Positions 1-6,361 of a DNA stretch of 7,031 nucleotides are shown here, one piece after another (position 1 is the first letter of the stretch; the number at the start of each line of letters is the position of its first letter). A program made the translations under genes and the position numbers. This DNA is from an uncultured Clostridia bacterium (lineage in GTDB: Bacteria; Bacillota_A; Clostridia; Oscillospirales; Acutalibacteraceae), in assembly GCA_937891215.1 (NCBI GenBank), contig CALAEU010000325.1, positions 1 through 7,031 of the forward strand, in the 5' to 3' direction. The notes beneath the pieces are model-generated. The model was not told where the DNA came from and did not search any database. It saw nothing but the letters and a program-made list of their open reading frames with translations.

Positions 1-916
1 CTAATTTATCATTTGATAAATCATCATAAGTAACTTGATCAACTTCAATGTGCAAATCAATACGGTCTAATAATGGTCCTGAAATTTTACCTAAATAACG
101 TTGAATTTTTGATTGAGTACACTTACAACGGTTAATCCGACTGCCATAATAACCACAAGGACATGGGTTCATACTGGCTACCAAAACGAACGACGCTGGA
201 TATTCTACAGTCATAGACGCACGTGAAATGACAATATTATAATTTTCCAAAGGTTGACGTAGCAACTCTAAGCAACCACGATTATACTCTGGCATTTCGT
301 CCAAAAATAATACGCCATTATGAGCTAACGAAATTTCACCCGGTCGAGCATTTTTACCACCACCAGCTAAGGACACAGTCGAAGCCGAATGATGCGGACA
401 ACGGAAAGGACGTGTTAATACAATCCCATGTTCTGCATCTAACAAGCCTGCACAACTGTGAATTTTGGTTGTTTCCATACTTTCGGCAAAAGTCATTGGC
501 GGTAGAATTGTTTGAAAACATTTTGCTAACATTGTCTTACCACTGCCCGGCGGGCCAATCATTAAAATATTATGTCCACCCGCTGCCGCAATTTCTAACG
601 CACGTTTCGCGATAAATTGTCCACGTACATACTTCATATCGCACGGATAAACTGCATCTGCCAATAGGTTATCAAAACTTGCTGCCTGTACATGTACTAA
701 GGATGATGCACTATCCACAGTAAAATGATGTACTACATCCGCTAAATTGCGGGCAGTATAAATATTGATACCGGACACAAATGATGCTTCATTATAATTA
801 TCTGCCGGAATAATTACATTTTTAATTTTCTTCAATTCTTCAATTACAGTATCTCTTTCAACCGTTTCAACAACATCAGTTTTTAGAGTATTTGGTGTTT
901 TTTGAAATTTATTTAA
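1..916 (-). CDS. comM: YifB/ComM-family Mg-chelatase-like AAA+ ATPase, partial (open at window edge, 5'-truncated)
   Basis: ComM/YifB proteins are hexameric AAA+ helicase-like ATPases; in Gram-negative bacteria ComM promotes branch migration during natural transformation. The minus-strand frame is open from 916 to the left edge (about 305 codons). It shows a Walker A motif GPPGSGKT (nt 533-556), a Walker B motif GVLFLDE (nt 296-316), the family signature RPFRCPHHSAS, and the cysteine-rich NPCPCGYYGS segment (nt about 140-169) followed by LLDRIDLHIEV. Upstream of Walker A, only the last part of the N-terminal S5/Lon-like domain is recognisable (NVIIPADNYNEASFVSGI, from about nt 820). About 130-140 N-terminal residues normal for the family are missing, and residues encoded at 821-916 match nothing I recognise. 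An in-frame TAA at 917-919 closes the frame, with no ATG and no ribosome binding site at the 5' end; GTG at 776-778 and TTG at 833-835 are only formal starts. Family identity is certain; whether the gene is broken in the cell or joined artificially is not. Confidence 0.93.
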
Positions 917-955
917 TTATTTGTTATTATAAAATAGCTTTCGCTCAATTATAAA

Positions 956-2332
956 CTACATCGGGAAGTTTGGCATGTTAGGAAAACCACCCATACCAGG
1001 CATTCCGCCCATTCTTTGCATACGCTTCATCATTTTCTTTGAACCCGCGCCATTGAGTTGTTTGTAAACTTTCTGAATCTGACGATATTGATTAAGAAGT
1101 CGGTTGACATCCTCAACCTTTAAACCACAACCTGCAGCAATTCTTCTTTTTCTTGATGGATTGATTATATCAGGATTTTCGCGTTCTTTCATTGTCATTG
1201 AACGGATAATTGCCATTGTGTAATCAATCTGCTTATCATCAACATCGGTATCTTTAAGTTTTTTACCAACACCAGGAATCATTGAAAGAATTTCTTTCAT
1301 TGGCCCCATTTTTTTCATATCTTCAAACTGCATAAGCATATCGTTTAAATCGAGTTTATTCTCACGCAATTTCTTTTCGAGTTGTTCTGCTTTCTTATCA
1401 TTTAAAGTCTGTTCTGCTTTTTCAATGAGTGAAAGCATATCACCCATACCTAAAATACGACTTGCCATTCTTTCAGGGTGGAAAACATCAAGGTCCTGAA
1501 GTTTTTCACCAACACCTACAAATTTAATAGGCTTACCGGTAACCGCTCTTGCTGAAAGAGCCGCACCGCCTCTTGTATCACCATCAAGCTTTGTCAAAAC
1601 AAGACCGTCAATACCGAGCGCCTCATTAAATGAAGAAGCAACAGTAACCGCATCCTGACCGAGCATTGAGTCGATAACAAGTAATATTTCGTGTGGCTTA
1701 ACCGCCGATTTTACATTTTTTAATTCTTGCATAAGTTCTTCATCAATATGAAGACGACCAGCAGTATCAAGAAATACATAATCGTAACCCTGGTCTTTTG
1801 CAAGTTTAATTGCTTCAGTAGCAATATTAACAGGATTTTCAGTACCCATCTCAAAAACAGGCACACCTATCTGCTCACCGACAACCTGTAACTGCTTGAT
1901 AGCCGCAGGACGATAAATGTCACAAGCAACAAGTAAAGGTCTGTGCCCTTGTTCTTTGAGTCTCAATGCAATTTTTGCACTGTGAGTCGTTTTACCTGAA
2001 CCCTGTAAACCACACATCATAACAACTGTCGGTGGGTGTGGTGCAGAAGCAATTCTTGATTGAGTACCACCCATAAGAGCAGTTAACTCTTCATTTACTA
2101 TTTTAATAACCATTTGTGCAGGTGTAAGGCTTTCCATAACCTTTGCACCAATTGCGCGTTCGGTAACAGTATTTGTAAAATCTTTTGCAACCTTGTAGTT
2201 AACGTCTGCTTCTAAAAGAGCAAGTCGAACTTCTCGCATCGCTTCGCGGACATCACTTTCGGTAAGACTGCCTTTGCTTTTAAGTTTTTTAAATGCAGAC
2301 TCTAATTTATCTGAAAGACCTTCAAAAGCCAT
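956..2332 (-). CDS. ffh: Signal recognition particle protein Ffh (SRP54 GTPase)
   Basis: Ffh binds SRP RNA and signal sequences of nascent membrane and secreted proteins, and delivers ribosomes to FtsY at the membrane. The protein is 458 aa, close to the usual 440-460. It has an N-terminal helical domain (about 1-90), a G domain with P-loop GLQGSGKTT (108-116), DTAGR (189-193) and TKLDGDTRGG (247-256), and a C-terminal methionine-rich M domain (about 330-458). The SRP-RNA-binding segment RRIAAGCG (396-403) has Cys402 where GSG is more usual, a minor variant. The tail is Met/Gly/Pro-rich (MGGMPGMGGFPNMPNFPM). The ATG at 2330-2332 is preceded by TAAAGGAG, 10 nt upstream. It lies 38 nt after ylxM and very likely shares its promoter. 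The stop is TAG at 956-958. No convincing terminator follows; there is only a small GAAA-loop hairpin (AGC/GCT, about nt 935-944), and the rpsP gene commonly found next in Firmicutes is absent. Confidence 0.99.
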   Translation of the reverse strand: MAFEGLSDKLESAFKKLKSKGSLTESDVREAMREVRLALLEADVNYKVAKDFTNTVTERAIGAKVMESLTPAQMVIKIVNEELTALMGGTQSRIASAPHPPTVVMMCGLQGSGKTTHSAKIALRLKEQGHRPLLVACDIYRPAAIKQLQVVGEQIGVPVFEMGTENPVNIATEAIKLAKDQGYDYVFLDTAGRLHIDEELMQELKNVKSAVKPHEILLVIDSMLGQDAVTVASSFNEALGIDGLVLTKLDGDTRGGAALSARAVTGKPIKFVGVGEKLQDLDVFHPERMASRILGMGDMLSLIEKAEQTLNDKKAEQLEKKLRENKLDLNDMLMQFEDMKKMGPMKEILSMIPGVGKKLKDTDVDDKQIDYTMAIIRSMTMKERENPDIINPSRKRRIAAGCGLKVEDVNRLLNQYRQIQKVYKQLNGAGSKKMMKRMQRMGGMPGMGGFPNMPNFPM

Positions 2333-2370
2333 CGAGTGTTCACTCCTTTAAAATCATATATAAATTGAAA

Positions 2371-2730
2371 TTATTCAAAAGAAGAAATAACAGATTTAAT
2401 TTTTATAATTGCATCGTTGATTTCTTTTGACAACGCAGAATTCATATTGAATTCGCTAATCTGGTCAGCACACTGCTGAATTGCAAGTAAACTGTCTTTT
2501 GTGCGTTTAGCGCGTTCTGCTATGCCTAACTTTTTTTCCATATCGAAGAGTTGAGTTTCCGCTCTTTTTATAGCATCACGCACACCCTGACGGGTAATGC
2601 CTTCGTTTTCTGCAATTTCTGAAAGTGAAAGGTCATCATTGTAGTAATAATCAATGAACTTTCTCTGATTTTCAGTCAACATTTCACCATAGTAGTCTGT
2701 AAGTAAAACTACTTCGAGATTTTTCGCCAT
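2371..2730 (-). CDS. ylxM: YlxM/p13-like helix-turn-helix protein, SRP-associated
   Basis: YlxM is a small DNA-binding-like protein (UPF0122 family), almost always encoded directly upstream of ffh in Firmicutes and implicated in modulating the signal recognition particle. The 119-aa product has the conserved N-terminal block LTENQRKFIDYYYNDDLSL (about 18-36). A sigma-70 region-4-like helix-turn-helix follows (SEIAENEGITRQGVRDAIKR, about 37-56), then a charged helical tail likely to pack or dimerise. I chose the ATG at 2728-2730 (MAKNLEVV). An in-frame TTG directly before it (2731-2733) would add one residue. The ribosome site GGAAGGGT (2741-2748) lies 11 nt from the ATG and 8 nt from the TTG, so the TTG cannot be excluded. 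The gene is transcribed from a consensus promoter at 2786-2814, and its leader contains an inverted repeat. Order and 38-nt spacing to ffh are typical of the family. Confidence 0.95.
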   Translation of the reverse strand: MAKNLEVVLLTDYYGEMLTENQRKFIDYYYNDDLSLSEIAENEGITRQGVRDAIKRAETQLFDMEKKLGIAERAKRTKDSLLAIQQCADQISEFNMNSALSKEINDAIIKIKSVISSFE

Positions 2731-2740
2731 CAATTATCAC

Positions 2741-2748
2741 ACCCTTCC
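2741..2748 (-). promoter_or_regulatory. Ribosome binding site of ylxM
   Basis: GGAAGGGT on the minus strand is the only purine-rich Shine-Dalgarno-like element before ylxM. It lies 11 nt from the ATG and 8 nt from the overlapping TTG, so it does not decide between the two candidate starts. Confidence 0.6.
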
Positions 2749-2756
2749 ACAAACAT

Positions 2757-2778
2757 TGTAAAGACTTTAAACTTTACA
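2757..2778. repeat. 22-bp inverted repeat IR1 in the ylxM leader (candidate operator)
   Basis: The arms TGTAAAG (2757-2763) and CTTTACA (2772-2778) are perfect inverted repeats around an 8-nt AT-rich centre containing TTTAAA. The repeat begins about 8 nt past the -10 box of the ylxM promoter, so it lies at or just after the expected transcription start. It could be an operator for a dimeric repressor or a 5'-end RNA hairpin. It matches IR2 (2831-2852) at 17 of 22 positions, and the minus-strand reading matches 6274-6295 at 17 of 22. The regulator is unknown; the arms do not match CcpA, Rex, CIRCE or LexA consensus sites that I know. Confidence 0.55.
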
Positions 2779-2785
2779 GACACGC

Positions 2786-2814
2786 ATTATAGCAGACAAA
2801 TACCCCATTGTCAA
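2786..2814 (-). promoter_or_regulatory. Consensus sigma-A promoter of ylxM-ffh
   Basis: On the minus strand the -35 box is TTGACA (2809-2814) and the -10 box is TATAAT (2786-2791), with a 17-nt spacer. Both hexamers match the consensus perfectly. The predicted transcription start is near 2779, giving a leader of about 50 nt before ylxM. A perfect-consensus promoter suggests strong basal transcription that may need damping by the flanking repeats. Confidence 0.9.
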
Positions 2815-2830
2815 TAGTATTTCTGAAAAT

Positions 2831-2852
2831 TGTAAAAGTTTTTTACTTTACA
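2831..2852. repeat. 22-bp imperfect inverted repeat IR2 upstream of the ylxM promoter
   Basis: The arms TGTAAA and TTTACA bound a 22-bp element lying between the stop codon of the ceramidase-like gene (ends 2855) and the ylxM -35 box, 16 nt from the latter. It shares 17 of 22 bases with IR1. The centres of IR1 and IR2 are 74 bp apart, close to seven helical turns. In the minus-strand transcript it could form an AU-rich hairpin with a one-base bulge, but no U-tract follows, so it is a poor terminator candidate for the upstream operon. Confidence 0.5.
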
Positions 2853-2854
2853 CC

Positions 2855-4612
2855 TTATTTCAAATCTTTAAATGCTCTCACAAGAGTTGATGCAGTTTCT
2901 TTACCAAATGAGAAAATTTCAAGATAATGATTACCGAAAAGTTTCTGCATAAACTTATTTGAACCTAAGAACATCATTGAAAAATCGTTATCGGGAATAA
3001 TGTAACCACAAGCATCATTTGTAAGACCAAAAACAGTTAAATCTTCATACTCTAAAACTTCTTTTAAAGAGGCTTCAGGGAAATCTTCACCAGAAAAAGA
3101 AGTTTCTTTTTTAAGAGTGCTTGAACCACTTAAAATATCGGGTTCAATTTCACCAGGAATAAATGCGATTTTCAGAGTATTGCCTAACTCTAAAACACCT
3201 ATTTCTGTAACAGATTCATATTGTTTGTTATCTGACTTTGCAACTGTGTAGTTACCAACTCTGCATTTTGAAATAAGTTCAAATATAGGGTTACTCACTT
3301 TAAGCGGAACTTCTCTTGTTTTTAGACTGATTGAAGGTGTTAATTCAACTTCTTCAATTATTTCGTCACCTTTTGCTTCAACCCATTTTTTGTAGTTACT
3401 CTCTCTGTCTTTAAAAATAATAGACTTTGACTCATAACTTTCAGGACTTAAAAGTTCATCGTTATAAATCTCTTCGTTGGATTTTGTCATAGCGAGTGTA
3501 ATTCTGCCTAACTCATTACCAACTGCTTTTGCCTGATTTTCAAATGTATAAACATCTGCATAAAGCCTTGTAGGATAAACTGCAGCAATCGGACCATTAA
3601 AGAATATTGCATTTTTACCGGCACTTTCTAAATATTCACAAAGCGAATAAACAAAGTCGCCTGAAATATTCTCGCCAGTACCTTTCCCTTCTTCGCTCAT
3701 TGAGTTTATATATGGATGAGCACCGAAGTTTACAAGCACAGTTTCTTTTGCATTTTTATCTTCAGGGACAAAACGCAATCTTAAAAGCTGACAAGAACAA
3801 TCGAAAGGAGCGCGTCTGTCCCACACATAACCTTTAATTCCGCGTTCTTTCAATGGTGCATCTTCACTTACAGATTTTTCTGAAGAGTTACCCATATACG
3901 CTTTATAAAGTTTACCGGTCTTTTTATCTGCAACTGCTTCTTTAATCGCTTCGATAACTTTCAAGTAAAGGAATTCCAGATATTCCTCGTCACAGGAATT
4001 CATAAGTTCGCCTTCGCCTTTAATGAGTACTTTGCGGTTATTTCTGAAAACTTCTATAATTCTGCCCCATATACCCATAGTATCAATTGAACTATGTGTA
4101 TGAGTAGAAGAAATATTTATTGACGCAATATTATTTTCACTACAGAAATCAGTTAATCTCTGACGGATAATTCTTATACATCTGTTAGAAAGACCAATAC
4201 AATCAACTGCTGCAAAAACTGTAAGTGCACCAGTTGTTGTACCAAGGCATATTGCACGGACTCTAATATCGTCAAGCACACCTGTAGGAAATCTTGCAGG
4301 AAGACGGGTAACACCGCCGATGCAATATTCTTTTGTTAAAATATCCTCCGGAAGAATACTTTTCTGTGCGTAACCGAGAACCCATTCTGAATTCTCTGTT
4401 GTTTCCGATATTAAGTCTTTTTGACTTACGGATAAAACATCATCTTCTCCGCTATTTACAACAGGTTCAGGAAGTCCATTTGAAAATTTGCTTATAGCCT
4501 TTACAAAATTTCTTGAGAACATATCTGCTCTTTCTTTGTTTGGCATTTTATAAAGTTTCACACCTGCACCAACTGCCGCAGCACCTAATGCTAATTTTAA
4601 AAACTTACCCAT
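2855..4612 (-). CDS. Neutral/alkaline-ceramidase-like protein with N-terminal hydrophobic segment
   Basis: The protein (585 aa) resembles the catalytic domain of neutral/alkaline ceramidases, zinc amidases that split the N-acyl bond of ceramide. The family N-terminus is visible (VLGYAQKSILPEDI, 78-91; DDIRVRAICLG, 114-124; FAAVDCIGLSN, 133-143). Metal-site motifs are STHTHSS (169-175), NFGAHP (295-300) with ISGDF (316-320), PGE (486-488) and NDACGYIIP (532-540). By analogy the ligands would be His171/His173, His299, Glu488 and Tyr537. The segment where ceramidases carry their catalytic Ser, usually GxxGDxSP-like, reads GPIAAVYP (340-347): Tyr346 replaces Ser and Ala344 replaces Asp. Substrate and even activity are therefore uncertain. 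Residues 1-20 form a short Gly/Ala-rich hydrophobic stretch without a clear cleavage site, perhaps a membrane anchor. The start lies 3 nt after the upstream hydrolase stop with no good Shine-Dalgarno site, suggesting translational coupling. Confidence 0.75.
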   Translation of the reverse strand: MGKFLKLALGAAAVGAGVKLYKMPNKERADMFSRNFVKAISKFSNGLPEPVVNSGEDDVLSVSQKDLISETTENSEWVLGYAQKSILPEDILTKEYCIGGVTRLPARFPTGVLDDIRVRAICLGTTTGALTVFAAVDCIGLSNRCIRIIRQRLTDFCSENNIASINISSTHTHSSIDTMGIWGRIIEVFRNNRKVLIKGEGELMNSCDEEYLEFLYLKVIEAIKEAVADKKTGKLYKAYMGNSSEKSVSEDAPLKERGIKGYVWDRRAPFDCSCQLLRLRFVPEDKNAKETVLVNFGAHPYINSMSEEGKGTGENISGDFVYSLCEYLESAGKNAIFFNGPIAAVYPTRLYADVYTFENQAKAVGNELGRITLAMTKSNEEIYNDELLSPESYESKSIIFKDRESNYKKWVEAKGDEIIEEVELTPSISLKTREVPLKVSNPIFELISKCRVGNYTVAKSDNKQYESVTEIGVLELGNTLKIAFIPGEIEPDILSGSSTLKKETSFSGEDFPEASLKEVLEYEDLTVFGLTNDACGYIIPDNDFSMMFLGSNKFMQKLFGNHYLEIFSFGKETASTLVRAFKDLK

Positions 4613-4615
4613 AAA

Positions 4616-6163
4616 TTAATATTCATCTGCTTTCTTTACGATTTCATCAAAGCGTTTTGTTATTTCATCCGCTTCACCGCGGTCTTTTATAATGGTATTA
4701 TTAAATAATACGTTTACTTCTTCAAGTGATTTTAAAATTGAGTTTTTAATATTTTCCGGTAAATCTTTTTTTAGTAATTCATCTACTTTAGGAAGAAGTC
4801 TGTACTTAATTCTGAATACATCTCTTGAACCATTGAATTGTGGAAATCGTGGGTCTGAATAAACACTTGTAAAATTCTCATTAGTAAGAATTTCTTTACA
4901 AAGAAGAAGTGCAACATCATTATATGCAGTATCATCGTGTACCTGATATCTAAAACAGAAAGTAGAATCAGGGAAAATTGCAGTACCTAAATCAACTGTA
5001 CCCTCAGGTGAAATATGATTATGTTCTTTATTCTGACATCTGTCATAAACTGGTTCGTAATTCTCTGATAATTTTTCGTCCGCGCCTACAGAATAACCAC
5101 CAAGAGATGCAGATTTAAAATCTACAATCGTATCTGAATTAAGATTTTTAGTACCTGCAAATGGCAAAAGTGGTAAATCGTAACCACAAATCGAGAAAAA
5201 TTTTGTACCTTGCTTTTCTATATTTGTTAAAATCTCTCTAAGATTACTTTGCGCTTTATAAAATCTGTTGGTTTTTTCTCTTAAAACTTTGTATTCGTCA
5301 CCGACTAAATACATATCTCTCATTGATTCATATTTTTCTTTCGGCACTACCGCCCACATACCAGGGCAATTTTTCAAGAAAGTTTCTAAAATACCATCTA
5401 CAAACGCATTTACAATATTTTTTGCAGTATCATCTTTAAATCTTTTCAATACTTTTGTGAATGTATCGACAGTTTTTGCATCTAAAAACATACCAAGTAA
5501 TGAAACTGGATTTGACAAGTCAATATTTTTAGAAAATACATCTGCTATTAAAGTTGAACCATTTGTTGCAGGTACAAAGTAACAAACTCTGTTTATATCA
5601 TTTTTACTGCCATAAGCATCAAAATAAGCAGTTGCTATTGAACCACCCAATGAAACAGGAATTAAATTAACTTTATCGTGACCTGTTTCCCTCTTTACAT
5701 TCTGAATGTATTCATCTAACCTTTTTGCAGTTTCATAAGGCTGTCCGAATGAATGGTAAGCAAAGAAATAAAGATGGTCCTCACCAATTACTTCTGCTAA
5801 AGTTTCCATTGGTACCATTTTATATATGTATCTTTTTTCATCGGCATTGCAATCCTTCAGAGAATGACCAGAATAATCAACTATGTGAAGATTTTCTGTA
5901 GGCACACCCTCTTTATTTACTCTTAAAGGTGTTACCATTTCCGCCACTGCTTTTTTGAGTGCTTTGCAGAATGCCTTATCTTTTTGGGTTATTAAAAGTC
6001 CTATTGCTGATGGAACTATCCTTTTAACAAAAGATTTTGTATCAACATCCAAAGGCCATGCACATTTAATTCTTTTATTGTCGTCAGAATACAAATCAAC
6101 CTTTGACTGACCTATACCAGGAACAATAATGGTAGGACAATATTCACAAGTACACTTACTCAT
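4616..6163 (-). CDS. LCAT-like alpha/beta hydrolase (putative lipid esterase/acyltransferase)
   Basis: The protein (515 aa from the ATG at 6161-6163) resembles the lecithin:cholesterol acyltransferase branch of alpha/beta hydrolases, enzymes acting on phospholipid or other acyl esters. It opens with PTIIVPGIGQSK (10-21), then CAWPLD (34-39) and LYFFAYHSFGQP (131-142), which fills the place of the family's DWR-type segment. The nucleophile elbow is NLIPVSLGGS with Ser171 (Val replaces the usual His before Ser). The probable acid is Asp344 in NSDTIVDFKSAS and the base His409 in YQVHDDTAYND. No signal peptide or membrane segment is visible, and about a dozen cysteines, including the N-terminal CTCEYC (4-9), suggest a cytosolic protein. 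The frame is open upstream to 6256, but those codons lie before the predicted promoter, and GAAAGG sits 10 nt before the chosen ATG, so the shorter form is preferred. It is the first gene of a two-gene operon with the ceramidase-like gene. Confidence 0.75.
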   Translation of the reverse strand: MSKCTCEYCPTIIVPGIGQSKVDLYSDDNKRIKCAWPLDVDTKSFVKRIVPSAIGLLITQKDKAFCKALKKAVAEMVTPLRVNKEGVPTENLHIVDYSGHSLKDCNADEKRYIYKMVPMETLAEVIGEDHLYFFAYHSFGQPYETAKRLDEYIQNVKRETGHDKVNLIPVSLGGSIATAYFDAYGSKNDINRVCYFVPATNGSTLIADVFSKNIDLSNPVSLLGMFLDAKTVDTFTKVLKRFKDDTAKNIVNAFVDGILETFLKNCPGMWAVVPKEKYESMRDMYLVGDEYKVLREKTNRFYKAQSNLREILTNIEKQGTKFFSICGYDLPLLPFAGTKNLNSDTIVDFKSASLGGYSVGADEKLSENYEPVYDRCQNKEHNHISPEGTVDLGTAIFPDSTFCFRYQVHDDTAYNDVALLLCKEILTNENFTSVYSDPRFPQFNGSRDVFRIKYRLLPKVDELLKKDLPENIKNSILKSLEEVNVLFNNTIIKDRGEADEITKRFDEIVKKADEY

Positions 6164-6172
6164 AAAAATAAA

Positions 6173-6179
6173 ACCTTTC
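6173..6179 (-). promoter_or_regulatory. Ribosome binding site deciding the hydrolase start
   Basis: GAAAGGT on the minus strand lies 10 nt upstream of the ATG at 6161-6163. No comparable site precedes the upstream in-frame ATG near 6256, which itself lies before the predicted promoter. This supports MSKCTCEYC as the true N-terminus. Confidence 0.7.
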
Positions 6180-6200
6180 AAGAATTTTTTCGTACCTTTT

Positions 6201-6229
6201 ATTTTAACATAGTAGTTCTTTTTTAGCAA
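6201..6229 (-). promoter_or_regulatory. Predicted promoter of the hydrolase pair
   Basis: The minus strand carries -35 TTGCTA (6224-6229) and -10 TAAAAT (6201-6206) with a 17-nt spacer; the matches to consensus are 4/6 and 5/6. The expected start near 6194 gives a leader of about 30 nt that includes the ribosome binding site. In such AT-rich DNA this is plausible rather than certain. Confidence 0.5.
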
Positions 6230-6273
6230 TATGAAACAATTAGTTATATTTACCAAAATACTACTTGTAACTT

Positions 6274-6295
6274 TGTAAAGTTTAAAATCATAATT
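6274..6295. repeat. Degenerate third copy of the TGTAAAG repeat in the divergent intergenic region
   Basis: Positions 6274-6286 read TGTAAAGTTTAAA, identical over 13 bases to one half of IR1 read on the minus strand. The second half is degraded, and overall 17 of 22 bases match. A smaller palindrome, ACTTT-GT-AAAGT, overlaps it (6270-6281). It ends 3 nt before the -35 box of the activase promoter and lies about 45 bp upstream of the hydrolase -35 box. It could be a shared operator of the divergent promoters or an AT-rich chance match. Confidence 0.35.
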
Positions 6296-6298
6296 TGA

Positions 6299-6327
6299 TT
6301 GAAATAGATATTTAGTTAGTGTAAAAT
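6299..6327 (+). promoter_or_regulatory. Predicted promoter of the radical SAM activase gene
   Basis: A -35 box TTGAAA (6299-6304) and a -10 box TAAAAT (6322-6327) are separated by 17 nt, each matching 5 of 6 consensus bases. The start would be near 6334, giving a leader of about 28 nt. A GAGG ribosome site at 6353-6356 stands 5 nt before the ATG at 6362. Confidence 0.55.
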
Positions 6328-6361
6328 TATTTTATCTATACTATTATATATAGAGGTTTTT

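Noticed and set aside
412..615. Plus-strand open frame opposite comM
   Set aside because: It lies antisense within the clearly conserved AAA+ core of comM, has no ribosome binding site and resembles no known protein.
932..952. Small hairpin (AGC-GAAA-GCT) after ffh as a terminator
   Set aside because: The inner stem has only three pairs, followed by three mismatches and four AT pairs. There is no continuous U-tract, so it is too weak to call.
2817..2831. CodY-box-like sequence (TTTCTGAAAATT core) just upstream of the ylxM -35 box
   Set aside because: It matches the 15-base consensus at 12 positions, but only one half is perfect. Such AT-rich partial palindromes are frequent, and nothing in the window shows that the organism has CodY.
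3607..3837. Plus-strand open frame opposite the ceramidase-like gene
   Set aside because: It is a shadow of the conserved metal-site region on the other strand, with low-complexity composition and no start signal.
5268..5582. Plus-strand open frame opposite the LCAT-like gene
   Set aside because: It is a Ser/Phe/Lys-rich translation typical of an antisense shadow in AT-rich coding DNA, with no family features.
6164..6256. 31-residue N-terminal extension of the LCAT-like protein
   Set aside because: The extension is Lys/Phe/Ile-rich, spans the predicted promoter and its start region, and lacks a Shine-Dalgarno site. The ATG at 6161-6163 has one.
6306..6337. TAGATA...TATCTA inverted repeat in the activase leader region
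   Set aside because: The arms are six-base AT-rich sequences with a long gap, expected by chance here. No link to a known regulator is apparent.
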